64,000 bases of DNA from Lobosporangium transversale. Lineage: Eukaryota; Mortierellomycota; Mortierellomycetes; Mortierellales; Mortierellaceae. Under the pieces are notes generated by a model that saw nothing but the letters and a program-made list of their open reading frames with translations, did no database searches and was not told where the DNA came from. Each line of letters starts with the position of its first letter. The stretch's first letter is position 1. A program made the position numbers and the translations under genes. Positions 7,879 through 18,768 of the stretch are shown here, one piece after another. The DNA is taken from the NCBI RefSeq assembly GCF_002105155.1, contig NW_019029019.1, forward strand, positions 330,656 through 394,655. The letters are read 5' to 3'.

Positions 7879-10800
7879 ATGAAGTTACTGTACGACACCC
7901 AAAAGTTACGAACTTCGCTTAACAAGGACGAGAAGGCTAAACGGGAAAGAGGCAAGATGGACACGTTTAAGAAAGATGGATATGAGTCTGTTAGCCTATA
8001 CACCAAAAGGCTAATAGACATGTATAAATACGAATTTGGGATCAAAGCAGCAAAGGCGCTGTTTGGCAAGATTCCAGACGACTACAAGCTCTGTGATCTC
8101 AGACGTGTAAGGAATAAAAACTTTCGAGATTCCGCCGACAAGGGGTTAAATGAAGACGATAGCGAGCTTAATGAAGACGATAACAAGCTAAATGAAGACG
8201 GTGGCGAGCTGAATGAAGGCGATGGCGGATTGAATGGAGAAGATGACGAAGTAAATGGGGATAGTGAAGACGTTGACAAATCTAGTGCAGAGGATTGGAT
8301 TTTTATTGGAGATGCAGAGATGTACAACCGCAACGACATTGTCGTAGCTGTAATCACTAAGAGCTTTGGCGATGAAACAGGCTCCAAGCGATACATCGGC
8401 TGCTTGAGTCACATTTTCAGGATCCCGCAAAGCAGATTGTGTCAATACATTCTCACATTCAACGCGCAAATATCCCCTTCCCAGAATATTAAGGTACTGA
8501 TGTGGACGATTGAAAACCTTACGTCCTACAAGCGTGTTGTGAAAAGTCTTTCCGATGGGGATGCGATGAGGTCGATACCAGAGCTGTTCTTGAAAGGCCC
8601 TATGACAGACGCTAGCCCCCTTACAGACGATACTATAGATATTCAAGATGGTGTGCCCGAGTCGATGAACCCAATGCAGAAAATCGCGATATCAAGAGCA
8701 ATCCAGGAGGATGGGGACAAGGTGGTACTGATTCAAGGCCCTCCTGGATGTGGTAAATCGACGGTGATCGCCGAAATAATCCATTTGCTTACCACCCATG
8801 ACCGAGGTAACGCGGGGATGCGAGTCCTGGCGTGCGCACAGACGAACGTTGCTGTGGTAGATCTTGCATATAAGTATGTTACCACTAAAAAACCTAAGGA
8901 CAAGTTTGCATGTGTTATGGATATGAAGCTACCCAAGATCACCGATAGCCGCAAGAGAGTCGTGCTCGAGCCATTTACAATTATCGCTCGATATCATCAA
9001 GTTGTCAATGCTGTGTTGCATACCGTCATACGCGTCTTTGGGCGTACCCCCACTGCGTGTCACGGGAGCACGACAAAGGATGGAGTTAAGAATATTGTGG
9101 CCGCCGATTTCAATGCGTGTGTGGAAAGTGGTTTAATCGAACTACTGCCTCAGAGAGTTCGCACTCTTCTGATGTTTACGCAGGCCGCGATAGGCGGCTC
9201 TACGCTGCCGCCTGACGCTTTGGCCCGGATGAAGCGCTTTGTTTCAGGAATGCGCAACGAACTTAAGCTCTTTTTTGAACCCATCGAGCTCGAGTCGTTG
9301 CTCGAACTTTGCAGTGTTAGTCAGCATACAGGCTCGTCGGCACGCCCTACACCTATACCTATTTACGAATGGGTGAAGCAAGCCCTCCTTGACGCAGCGT
9401 CTGTTGTATTTTGCACGATTAATATTGGGATATCGTTGACTTATAATAGACGCTTGGACAGTCTAGCGTATATCGTTGTCGATGAGGCAGGACAGGCACT
9501 AGAGCCAGATGTGGCTGCACTAATGTGTGTTGATTCATGCTTTCGTCGCCTTATCTTGGTTGGTGACCCAAAGCAGCTCCCAGGATATTGCGCATCCAAC
9601 CGAGGCAAGCGCGAGATGATGGACCGCAGCCTCATGGAGCGTCTCCAGACATACCGACTGTGCCATTCTACACTTCTCGATGTACAATACCGCATGCACC
9701 AAGACATCTGTGCTTTTGTGTCCCGAACCTTTTACGATAACAGATTGACCTCCGACAAATCTATCCATAACAGGAGCCCTGTTACAGCACTACCAGCAGT
9801 TATGCACATTATGTTTAGGGGGTCTCAGGCGAGCCAGTCAAAAATCACGAAAACGAGTGTAGTGAATATCGATGAGGCTAGATACATTGTCGCCCATGTA
9901 ATCAACGTGCTGTTGCCGTCCAGACGGAAGCAAGCCTCTTCAGCCAAGCCCGTGACTAAACCTGAGTCTGGATCAACATCTTATGCTGACATGGCGGCGA
10001 AACTCCCGCAAAAGATAGAGGCGCGACAACCTGCAGAAGCCGCCACGGTCTCTATTGGAATCATATGCATTTACAAACCACAAGCCAACGTTATACAATA
10101 CCTTGTCGACAAGGCACTGCCCCAAAAATTATCTGAGTTCAATATAGTCGTTAAAACCATAGATTCATTCCAGGGGCAGGAGTGCGACGTTATCTATGTG
10201 GCGCTTACAAGAACTAACAAAATCAACGCTTTTATGGTCAATGCTAATCGCGTTAACGTGGCAATTTCGAGAGCTCGACACCACCTAATTGTAGTGGGAG
10301 ATGCAAATCTTTCGCTGACAGGCAAACAAGGCGCCTCCTTATCATCCTACTGGCATAAGCTGTGTGTGGGCAGGAGATCCATGGTTATCGAACGAAAGCA
10401 CATGAAGAACGTACCTCTGTACGAAGGACCTGAACACGTTGCTGCTATGAAGGCTGTGGCAATGCCAGTAACACCGACCACAGTCAAAGAGATCATAGCT
10501 AAGGCATTGGCTGCCACAACTCCTATTTGGGCCATTCATTATGAGAGGCTCAAGGTAGACCCGGAAATCCCGCAAGGAATCCATATACTCGAATATGTTG
10601 TGCAAGCGCTGGCTAGTGGGGACTTTGACGCGGGAGATGGCGGTAGAACAACTAGACCTTTATTCCGCAAACAAAAAGGAGCATCCCTGTTCTTCGTTAC
10701 CTCGGTGTGTGATACAGTGTGCCTTGCGTGGACCGTGGTGGTGCACGGGCACCGCCAGGCCATTGAGCTTCTTGGCATCGGAGACAAAACATTCATCGAG

Positions 10801-13602
10801 AAGAAGGTCTGGCCGCTGCTCCGCCACGACATCAAAGAGCAACCAGAATGGAAGCTCTCTGCGTCTATGAGTCTGTGGTCGTCTGGTATAAGCGTAGACC
10901 TCTCCAAGGATATGCCAAAAAGTACGTCGTTGCTCTATGTGCCTGCAGATGTAGATGTTCCTGCCGCTGACTTATTGGCGGATGTACCAGAAAATGCACA
11001 TCTTTTGAACGATCGCGACCATACTAAGCTCATGGCGTCCATGAGGTCCAGACCCATTATGATTCTTGGAGGTGGGGGTACTGGCAAGACGGAGTGTATG
11101 CTGGATATGATCGAGCAGCAACTGGACATGGATACAGACTATGACAACATGCAGCTTTATTTGGGAGCAACAGATTCGTTAGCCAACTGGTCGTCGGTGA
11201 GGCTACTAAAACGGAAGAGTATAACGGAACAGGGCTTTAGGATGGTATCGTTCACCAGTCTTCCATCTCTACTCACAAAGCTCTACATGTCGAGTAGCGC
11301 CATACGCGGGAGGCTCTTTGTGGATCGTAACGTATTTAGATCTGAATATATGGATGCCATGCCTGCAATGGTCCGCAGTATTGGCGCCGATGAGCTCTAC
11401 GATACTATCCTCGCACGCATGGATATAGAGGCACACAACAGTACTAGGTTCCTTAGGTCAGAGCACAAGACAGCGCACAAGGTGTACAAATCGATCAAAG
11501 CATCGCGTGGCCATATCGATGCTTACGATCTTCACGCACTTGTCAAACGAGACCCGCAACGATTAGTGGCTATGGCATCGAAGATAGCACGCATCTACTT
11601 AGATGAGGTCCAAGATATATCATGGACAATGTGGTCCGTAATCGAGATAATGCTCTCTGCACGCACCTCGAGCGTGGTGTGTGCTGGTGATTTTACACAG
11701 CGACTTACACCAGGGATTTCAGTCAATGGCATAAAGACGCTTATCTATAAACACCTCCCCAAGAGTATGGAGACCATTAGATTTAAGACAAATTATCGAT
11801 CGGACCCTAACATTATATCGCTCGCAAACCGTATCCAATCGTACACCCACATGAGAGAACACGCAATGGAACCGTCTCTCTATTCTAAGGAAAGCAGCAA
11901 CTCCGTGACACTGGTAGAGATACAGGACATCGAGCATGAAAATGTAGCCGATGTGTTGCGCTATATCGGAGTACCATCCAACAACTACAGAGCTGCGATC
12001 GTCACATCGTCGTCATGGGCACATCGGCTTCGTGAGACTTTGGGTAAATCTCACAATGTCTTTAGTGCTTACGAATGCAAGGGTCTCGAGTTCGACCTTG
12101 TTGTGTGTTGGGATCTCTTCAACCCAAGCATGGGTGTAAAAACGTCGACTTTAAGGCATAACATGGGAGCTTCCACCTTAGATAAGGGTAATATTGAGGA
12201 AGACGAGAACTTTGAGATATACTTGAACCACCTCTACGTAACCGTTACAAGGGCACGCAAGCATCTTATAGTGGTCGTCCCACCGTGTGATAGAACCAGT
12301 ATTATGATCAGGGCACTCGGGATTAACGATGTCGTCCATTACAGCGAGGTCCAGGAGCGTGGACCTCTGCCTGAAATTATCATTCCAATAGATGAGCTCA
12401 GTGTGTCTGACGATCTAAGAATGGCGATTGTAATGAGAGAGAGAGGCTTGCTTCAGCAGGCCCTCAACGTCTTTGAGCAGAATGGCGACGCTGCACAAGC
12501 AGGGTTTACAAGAGCTCTAATCCACCGAAAAGAGCACAGGCTTCGCGGGGAAGATCACGAGATCCAGCTTTGTATTTCTGAGTGTTACGGAGTGATCGAG
12601 GAATTGCACCAGTCGACAGAGAGTGTTCTCAAAATCGAGGATGTAAAGCTATTCCTTGCCCAGGCACTGGTCGCTGATAAGCAGTATGCTGAAGCCTGTT
12701 TGCTTTACGAAGACCTGGAGATGGAAGATGAACTGGTCGCGTGCCTAATCGAGGCAGTCGAATCAAAGTCTGAAGATGTAGCGCAGCTACAAGACCTTGT
12801 ATCCGATCAAGCTGTAGCTATATGGGAGCATTTCAAGGACAACAATAGATACGCAAGATTTGTTATTGCGTTAATGCTGATATTCAAATCTTCGCCTGTA
12901 GATATAGTCCAGTCGATGCTCTCGCACATTCCATCCAAGACAGGGCTTATTATGATGCATAACTCCCTGGTAGAGGCCAATAAAAGCGTATCTCCCATAT
13001 GGGAAGTATTCCGAAGAAGAAAGTCGCTGCAGATTGGCCCCGGGTCAGAAGAGTCGGAGGAACTGACATTTTTAGAATGGAGCTCATTGCGACGCCTCGA
13101 TGGCCGGCACGCTAACAAAGACTTGGGTTACATTATGTCTGCTCATTGCTTGCCAAACTATCAGTCGTTAATGGCATGTCTGTTTGTTGGGCCTAGAAAC
13201 AACATGACCACCGACATCTTGTCACTCCATATCCAATCGGGTGCTATGCTAAAGGTGTGTCGATCGCTGGAAGTGCCTTTGAAGCATGTGGCAATGAAGA
13301 TGAGCGAACTCTCGTGCCCCCTCCCAGATTTTATGACACTTCATTCCCAAATAAGCGAAGAAGAGTCAAGGATGCACCTGCTTGCCGAGGCGTACAAGAT
13401 GCATAAGCTCAAGATGAGGGGTAGCGAGCATCAACTCACGCTCTTTAGATGGTGTGCAAAGATGAGTGGGGGTACGGATATTATCGAGATGATCTGCGCC
13501 GTGCTTAGAGAAGACAAAGAGATGTTGCTCGGCATTTACATTCCAGGAAACACTGCAAACGCAACACAGAAAGCACTACTTCGTCTGTTACACGAGAGGT
13601 GA
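7879..13602 (+). CDS. Large protein with two SF1 helicase modules (UPF1/SETX-like and UvrD/TRANK1-like)
   Basis: The single-exon protein is 1907 residues from the ATG at 7879; 7957 is an alternative ATG. The N terminus has a short acidic repeat of NEDDxxL type (about residues 90-130). Module 1 is UPF1-like: Walker A GPPGCGKST near 287, VVDEAGQALEPD near 535, GDPKQLPGY near 562, QYRMH near 600, TIDSFQGQE near 765 and VAISRARHH near 795. Module 2 is UvrD/TRANK1-like: GGGGTGKTE near 1063, YLDEVQD near 1240, NYRSDPN, AYECKGLEFD near 1396 and TVTRARKH near 1455. The last 450 residues are helical and TPR-like (EACLLYEDLEMEDELVACL). All core motifs of both modules appear intact. The substrate is unknown; RNA or DNA surveillance is a family-based guess. 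Confidence 0.9.
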   Translation: MKLLYDTQKLRTSLNKDEKAKRERGKMDTFKKDGYESVSLYTKRLIDMYKYEFGIKAAKALFGKIPDDYKLCDLRRVRNKNFRDSADKGLNEDDSELNEDDNKLNEDGGELNEGDGGLNGEDDEVNGDSEDVDKSSAEDWIFIGDAEMYNRNDIVVAVITKSFGDETGSKRYIGCLSHIFRIPQSRLCQYILTFNAQISPSQNIKVLMWTIENLTSYKRVVKSLSDGDAMRSIPELFLKGPMTDASPLTDDTIDIQDGVPESMNPMQKIAISRAIQEDGDKVVLIQGPPGCGKSTVIAEIIHLLTTHDRGNAGMRVLACAQTNVAVVDLAYKYVTTKKPKDKFACVMDMKLPKITDSRKRVVLEPFTIIARYHQVVNAVLHTVIRVFGRTPTACHGSTTKDGVKNIVAADFNACVESGLIELLPQRVRTLLMFTQAAIGGSTLPPDALARMKRFVSGMRNELKLFFEPIELESLLELCSVSQHTGSSARPTPIPIYEWVKQALLDAASVVFCTINIGISLTYNRRLDSLAYIVVDEAGQALEPDVAALMCVDSCFRRLILVGDPKQLPGYCASNRGKREMMDRSLMERLQTYRLCHSTLLDVQYRMHQDICAFVSRTFYDNRLTSDKSIHNRSPVTALPAVMHIMFRGSQASQSKITKTSVVNIDEARYIVAHVINVLLPSRRKQASSAKPVTKPESGSTSYADMAAKLPQKIEARQPAEAATVSIGIICIYKPQANVIQYLVDKALPQKLSEFNIVVKTIDSFQGQECDVIYVALTRTNKINAFMVNANRVNVAISRARHHLIVVGDANLSLTGKQGASLSSYWHKLCVGRRSMVIERKHMKNVPLYEGPEHVAAMKAVAMPVTPTTVKEIIAKALAATTPIWAIHYERLKVDPEIPQGIHILEYVVQALASGDFDAGDGGRTTRPLFRKQKGASLFFVTSVCDTVCLAWTVVVHGHRQAIELLGIGDKTFIEKKVWPLLRHDIKEQPEWKLSASMSLWSSGISVDLSKDMPKSTSLLYVPADVDVPAADLLADVPENAHLLNDRDHTKLMASMRSRPIMILGGGGTGKTECMLDMIEQQLDMDTDYDNMQLYLGATDSLANWSSVRLLKRKSITEQGFRMVSFTSLPSLLTKLYMSSSAIRGRLFVDRNVFRSEYMDAMPAMVRSIGADELYDTILARMDIEAHNSTRFLRSEHKTAHKVYKSIKASRGHIDAYDLHALVKRDPQRLVAMASKIARIYLDEVQDISWTMWSVIEIMLSARTSSVVCAGDFTQRLTPGISVNGIKTLIYKHLPKSMETIRFKTNYRSDPNIISLANRIQSYTHMREHAMEPSLYSKESSNSVTLVEIQDIEHENVADVLRYIGVPSNNYRAAIVTSSSWAHRLRETLGKSHNVFSAYECKGLEFDLVVCWDLFNPSMGVKTSTLRHNMGASTLDKGNIEEDENFEIYLNHLYVTVTRARKHLIVVVPPCDRTSIMIRALGINDVVHYSEVQERGPLPEIIIPIDELSVSDDLRMAIVMRERGLLQQALNVFEQNGDAAQAGFTRALIHRKEHRLRGEDHEIQLCISECYGVIEELHQSTESVLKIEDVKLFLAQALVADKQYAEACLLYEDLEMEDELVACLIEAVESKSEDVAQLQDLVSDQAVAIWEHFKDNNRYARFVIALMLIFKSSPVDIVQSMLSHIPSKTGLIMMHNSLVEANKSVSPIWEVFRRRKSLQIGPGSEESEELTFLEWSSLRRLDGRHANKDLGYIMSAHCLPNYQSLMACLFVGPRNNMTTDILSLHIQSGAMLKVCRSLEVPLKHVAMKMSELSCPLPDFMTLHSQISEEESRMHLLAEAYKMHKLKMRGSEHQLTLFRWCAKMSGGTDIIEMICAVLREDKEMLLGIYIPGNTANATQKALLRLLHER

Positions 13603-14629
13603 CCACAGGTGCGCTGGGTTAGGCTTATCTGGCCGTAGACCTATCCAGTATTAAATATCTTAAGTGATTTACATCGTTTTAAAATAAAACACTCTGATTC
13701 TCCCTTCTCCCTGGTATATTATGAAATGTGGGCTTACGAATGTTTCGAGTTCTTTTATTTTTTTTTTTTATTTTTTAATGAAGCCTGCTATCTATCTGGT
13801 TTCGAATAGAAGGATGCGTTGAATGTTGTCTTCTAGTGAAATATTATGTCTTTGAATAGGAGATAGAAGATTGCGAAAGTCTTTGATGGGAAAGGATGTG
13901 CCAGGGAATAACACGATAATATTCTGTAGAGCTTCAACAACATCAGCCAGCACTTACGATATAACCAGAACCAGAATTGATGTTTAAAGTACACATGTTT
14001 AATGCTATTTACTCTACCAACTCCTTGTATATAAGATGAACTGGTTAAGTAACCAAAAAAAAAAAATAAGCTCTGTCAATTGCTGGGGCTGGGACAAACT
14101 GCTGCTGAGGAGATCGTCTCTCGCCCTTATTTCTCATTTTCCATGGGGGCTCTAGCTGACTATCTCCCGAAAAAATAAAAATAAATAGTAGAAGGGGTTT
14201 CAGTTTGTTATATATGCTTGTAAGCGTTTCATGTTTTGCTTGTGTGATACTCGAAGCAAGTAGACAGGAGTGGAAAAAAGGCTTAAATACACACTGCTGT
14301 GCTTAGAAATGTGGGTATTTATTACTTCGCCAATTTTTTTAAGAGACAGCTTTGAGCCTATATAACCTAGGATATTTTTCTCTATACCCTCGCTTCTCCC
14401 ATTACCCCACCTGCTCATCTCTTCTGGATTGTTTTTTGTTTCTTCATACGGAACCAAAATAACCATTCCTGCACTTGCACCAATCCATATCCAACACAAG
14501 AAACTTCAGTAGTTACTTCAATTTCAAAAAGTAAACAGCTCATATCAAGCATGATCCGGTTCATTGATAAACTCGGTTCTTTTCATACTCACACGCAAAA
14601 AAAAATAAAATAAATCCCGCTTTTGTTAG
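13603..14629 (+). promoter_or_regulatory. Intergenic region with promoter module of zf-3CxxC copy 1
   Basis: From 13870 onward it aligns with 6780-7480. The proximal part shares a module with copies 2 and 3: a GTGGG(C/T) word (14311), ACTTCGCCA at 14324-14332, a T run, and a TATATAA box near 14359. A T-rich leader, a catacgg block and an A-rich tract follow before the ATG. The first 250 bases after the helicase stop hold only an AT-rich 3' region. Confidence 0.55.
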
Positions 14630-15412
14630 ATGGATCCTACACTTTTACCTGACCCAGCTTCTCGTTCCGGAATTGGGTCATTTTACAGCTGGCTCTTAAA
14701 CCAAAAAAGATATGACATCAACCGTTTGGCGATGCAAGACTATCCTACATGGGCAAAACGAGTGGTTCATGCTGAACGCAAGCGATACAAAGACAAAGGA
14801 ACAGATAGACCAACAAAAGCTGATAAAAAAAAAGTTCTGGATTTCGGTGAAGGAGTTGGCTCACAATCGCCACAACCAAACGATAATCAGCAAGGGTCAG
14901 TTGATAGTAGTCAGCAGCCGCCCACAGAACTGGAAGAGGAAAAGAAAAAAGAGAAAGGGCCAGGTCAAGGGGAATATGATGCTGAATACCTTCATATGCA
15001 TGTTGCGGAGAAAGCAACATACGATATCATCTATGATAAAAACCTTCCCAGGCATACTAGGCCGTACCGTTTACAGAACTTCTGGGGACACTTTGTCTGT
15101 AAAACAGAGGAATGCGAGGAAAAAGAATGGATATCAGCCATCATCGCCAGTCGCCTGGTTTTTTCCAGGTCCGATAATTCCTACAAGGTCATACTTCATG
15201 CTCAGAAGTGCAGACAATGCGAACGCTATGCCAAACCTATTGTGGATCCGGAGGCCTATGCTCAGCGGGTGGTCTTTGTTTTGGACTTGTGGCTGGGCCT
15301 TAGAGAAAGGATAGAGTCCACTGAATCTGGACTCAAAACCAGGGGTCCTCATGATATCAATCGCTGCCATGGATGCGCGGTAGGCGAGTGTAAAAATGCA
15401 CTAGAGGAGTGA
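14630..15412 (+). CDS. zf-3CxxC domain protein, copy 1
   Basis: The protein is 260 residues with its ATG right after the leader shared by all three paralogues. The N-terminal block (SGIGSFYSWL, YPTWAKRVVHAER) is conserved among the three copies. A Gln/Glu/Lys-rich low-complexity linker occupies about 80-115. The zinc-binding region at about 125-255 has GHFVCKTEEC, QKCRQCERYAKP and a final NRCHGCAVGEC, matching the zf-3CxxC (receptor-transporter-like) layout with W and Y anchors in between. The family binds zinc; its cellular role in fungi is not established. There is no signal peptide or membrane segment, so it is probably cytoplasmic or nuclear. It lies 1.0 kb downstream of the helicase on the same strand. 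Confidence 0.88.
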   Translation: MDPTLLPDPASRSGIGSFYSWLLNQKRYDINRLAMQDYPTWAKRVVHAERKRYKDKGTDRPTKADKKKVLDFGEGVGSQSPQPNDNQQGSVDSSQQPPTELEEEKKKEKGPGQGEYDAEYLHMHVAEKATYDIIYDKNLPRHTRPYRLQNFWGHFVCKTEECEEKEWISAIIASRLVFSRSDNSYKVILHAQKCRQCERYAKPIVDPEAYAQRVVFVLDLWLGLRERIESTESGLKTRGPHDINRCHGCAVGECKNALEE

Positions 15413-17427
15413 AGGACTTATCTTTGTCATACAATAGCTCTGGTATTAACAGATACGAGAATTAAATAAAATAATAAAAGATGAAAATGAAAACATATTC
15501 TAGAACTCTAAGTATCCTCAAGTTGCCTTCAATAGATATTAGACACCAATATGTCTCTCCTCAGTTCGTTTGTCACCTCTCCTCTTCATTATAAAGGTAG
15601 GTTAAACTGCTTGTAATTGAATTAAAAGTAACCATGAGAGACTGCTTTATTGTATAACAATCATTGCTTCTTCCTTCTTCCTTCTTCCTTTACTTTATGA
15701 CATAGAATATGAAGATGTTCGATGATGCACCTGTCATTAACCATTTTTTTACTTTTTTTTAGAGGATCAGAACCATGGTGAGAAATGCGAATCCCAGGAG
15801 CAGTTATTTTCACCAGTACATCAAAGCCCAAAGATCTTTTTTCACCTTTGAACTTGATTAATATATGTTTTAGTGATGGAGCATGTATGATTTATACCCT
15901 GATACAAAAGATGTTTTTTTTTTGGCAAATACATCGGTTCACATGGCGAAAACCATTGATCTCAAGAGCCAAAAAGTAAAACCCGAGAACCTGATGCAAG
16001 GACAGAATTCTGTGCCGCCTTCTGCCTAAATGAGACTTCATTGGTTACACCAGCAATTTTGATATCGCTTTTGAAGGCGAGGAATAGTTGGATTCGAGAT
16101 TTTAAGGGCTGCGGCTCCGATACATGGAGTTCTGCTGCTTCTCGGGCACCAGTAGTTCCAAGAAGGGCTTTTACCGAGTGGATGGAACAGGTGATTATTG
16201 ACTATACTCTACCTATTTCAAGTATTTGTAGCAATTTCTTCATTTACCATTCCCAATCTTTGCCCCAGCATCCGCAGCTCGCCCCTTCTCATTCTGATGT
16301 GCTCTCGTCATCGGTGGTAGAGTCATCAGAAATGCTTACTACTGAGTCATCATCGCCCAGTACCAATATATCCCGTTGCCAGAATGGTAAGAGCGAGTCA
16401 TCATACTCTACTCCAAAGAACTTGAACAAGTAGCAGAAGTGACTTGAAGGCCGGATCAAAGCACAGTGAGTAGAGGGCTCAATCAATCTAAGGTGATAGG
16501 ATTCAGCGAGGCGTTGTATTTCATTATGTTGAGGCTGTCAATCTTTATGACGGTTACGACGCCGCTATTGGCGGATCTTAGCCTGAGTCATGCTGCGCCG
16601 CAAAGGATGCGCTTATTTTTCGGGTCTACGAGCAGAGTCTGCGCCTCCAAAATGTATTAAGAGCAACATCTATATCTGAAGAGAGAGCGAACACATACTA
16701 CTCCAACAACCCAGGATGATCGTAATATCATGTCGATACTTGTTTTTGGGATTTCTGATGTTCAGAGAACGCATCGAACCTTTGGTCAAAACTTTATACA
16801 ACCACATTGATGCAGATGATTGTTTGCACGGGTTGTTAGGCTTTTAGGCATGTTTCATCCTGTCATCCTGCTGTACCACCTTCAAATTATGCGCATATGT
16901 GCATACACATTTGACATTTTAAAATTAATCGGATATTCAAGGAATTGTTCAAGTATTTACCGAGTAAGGCATTGAAGGAGAAGGATAAATGTATCATATG
17001 GTAGTACATCAAGTATAGCAATGCCAACACAAACATAATAAAGAGTGTTCGTAAGCAGTGCTGTGCTGGATTGCAATAACACTGAATATGTTGTGTGCAC
17101 CCTGTGATCTTGTGGAACCAAATTGTTCATCTTATTTATGCCATTAATGCATTTGAAGAGCTGCATTGCCAAGAGTAAGGAAATCACAGAGCCTGAGTTT
17201 TGTAGAAATGTATCATGTTGATACTTTGGCAATGGTCTAATGACTATTACATTGAAACCTTAAACATCAATGTATAAAGGCAAAGAACAGCTGTGTGAAA
17301 TATTTATGGGACTCAAAATTGTATAAAGGGCCTATCATTTCTCTCAACTTCAAAACTAATTACCCATACACCTATTCCATTCGATAATTAAGTAAAAGCC
17401 ATCTTACTTCATCTGTTTGTCGCCATT
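15413..17427. other. Long intergenic region with duplicated fragments
   Basis: It contains several recognisable leftovers. About 15690-15765 copies the helicase leader (attaaccattt plus T-run plus ttag). About 16080-16200 matches 21190-21310 downstream of zf copy 2 (acatggag, gggcatcag, gagtggatg words). On the minus strand 16486-16289 is an open stretch ending in an Asp/Ser-rich acidic tail, possibly a gene relic. About 16950-17340 is the DUF4238 promoter block, duplicated near 28600-28860, with a TATAAAG box at 17322. No intact gene was found. Confidence 0.5.
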
Positions 17428-18768
17428 ATGTCTCAAGATCAGTTCCATCACTATATACCACGCTTCATATTGAAGAGCTTCTCTGATAACTTCCAACTGA
17501 AACCTTCAAGTATTTTCTCACCAAATGCCTCAGGTAACTTCACAGAAGTGCCTTTTTCAAAAGGGCCAGTGGGGAGCAAGGGAAATAGTGGAGGGGATAG
17601 CGTGGGAAGCAACAGGAAAGGTAACAGAAGGAAAAGCAGTGGGATCAACAAAAGAGATAGCAGAGAAGGCGATAAAGAAGGCGGTCATGAAGCCAAGGAG
17701 CAAAATCCTATTATTGATTTTCCTATTTATGTGTATCGAGCGCTGGAGAAAACAATCGCACAGAGCGACGTTAGCAGAGTGTATGGTCTTCAGAACATGT
17801 ACCAGGACATTGCTGAAGTCGATAGTATGAGGTTTGAGAAGGAGCTCGCCAAGTTGGAATGCACCTCTGCGACGTTCATTCATAAGATCCGATCTGGCGA
17901 AGAACTACTGTTGACGCGGACTCAACTAGCAGACTTCAAGAGGTTCCTAGCCATCATGACATACAGGAGTGAGTGCCGAAGGGAACAGTATTACGAGTGT
18001 CGATTTGATATTATGACACTTCTATCGATTCGAAAACACATGTCCCAAAACAATATTGACAGAGTTCAAGACGTATGGTTCGAGAATCTCAAATGGATCA
18101 TCAAGACCCCTCACGACGAAATCATTAAGGAGAGCTCAGCTCTCGATCCGAAAGGCGTCAAGACTCCCATGGATACTATGTTTGCTTTGAGCAAATATAA
18201 AGGACCTATTCACGTTGCAGAACTTATGGACTATTATAACTTAGTGTGCAACTACGTGTGTGTCTGGCAAGCGGAAGAAGGGTCTGAATTTATCCTAACC
18301 GACAAGTGCTTTGGTGCGTTCGAAGGTGACATGGGTGTATGCTTCCACAACTTCTATGTTGTGTCGCCGAAATATGTCGTCGTTCTTGTGAACCGTCTTT
18401 ACATGTGGGACCTTATGAAGACCACGGGTCTCCGGAAGTCGTGGTTTGGGGATGAGCTCCATGCCAATCCAGATGTTATCTATACGAAAAAGCCTATGAG
18501 AGGTGCGGAAGACTTTACTCCAACAGACGTGTTCAAATACAAAAGGATTGTTGTCCCAAAAGAGAAAGTGTATCTCTGTAACAGCATCCTTTTGGATGCT
18601 AGTCCCAAGTATATAACATACAAGTCCGATATCTCCATGTACAGATCTTTAAGATACTACGACAAAACTAAGGAAGATCTGTTCACCTTCAAATATGGTT
18701 ACCATGTCCTAAAGCGCGAAGTATTAGCTAATCTCAAGGCAAAGGTGAATAGAACACATTGCTCCTAG
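17428..18768 (+). CDS. DUF4238 family protein, intact copy A
   Basis: The protein is 446 residues and begins MSQDQFHHYIPRFILKSFS; the HHYIPRF motif at the N terminus is the signature of DUF4238. After about 45 residues comes a Gly/Ser/Lys/Arg-rich linker (to about 90) that differs strongly between paralogues. A conserved globular region follows (RTQLADFKRFLAIMTYR, RVQDVWFENLKWIIKTPHDE, FILTDKCFGAF, FTPTDVFKYKRIVVPKEKVYL). No signal peptide or membrane segment is seen. The biochemical function of DUF4238 is not known to me; the paired histidines could be catalytic or metal-binding, which is inference. Leader, promoter and 3' region are shared with the copy at 29009. Confidence 0.9.
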   Translation: MSQDQFHHYIPRFILKSFSDNFQLKPSSIFSPNASGNFTEVPFSKGPVGSKGNSGGDSVGSNRKGNRRKSSGINKRDSREGDKEGGHEAKEQNPIIDFPIYVYRALEKTIAQSDVSRVYGLQNMYQDIAEVDSMRFEKELAKLECTSATFIHKIRSGEELLLTRTQLADFKRFLAIMTYRSECRREQYYECRFDIMTLLSIRKHMSQNNIDRVQDVWFENLKWIIKTPHDEIIKESSALDPKGVKTPMDTMFALSKYKGPIHVAELMDYYNLVCNYVCVWQAEEGSEFILTDKCFGAFEGDMGVCFHNFYVVSPKYVVVLVNRLYMWDLMKTTGLRKSWFGDELHANPDVIYTKKPMRGAEDFTPTDVFKYKRIVVPKEKVYLCNSILLDASPKYITYKSDISMYRSLRYYDKTKEDLFTFKYGYHVLKREVLANLKAKVNRTHCS

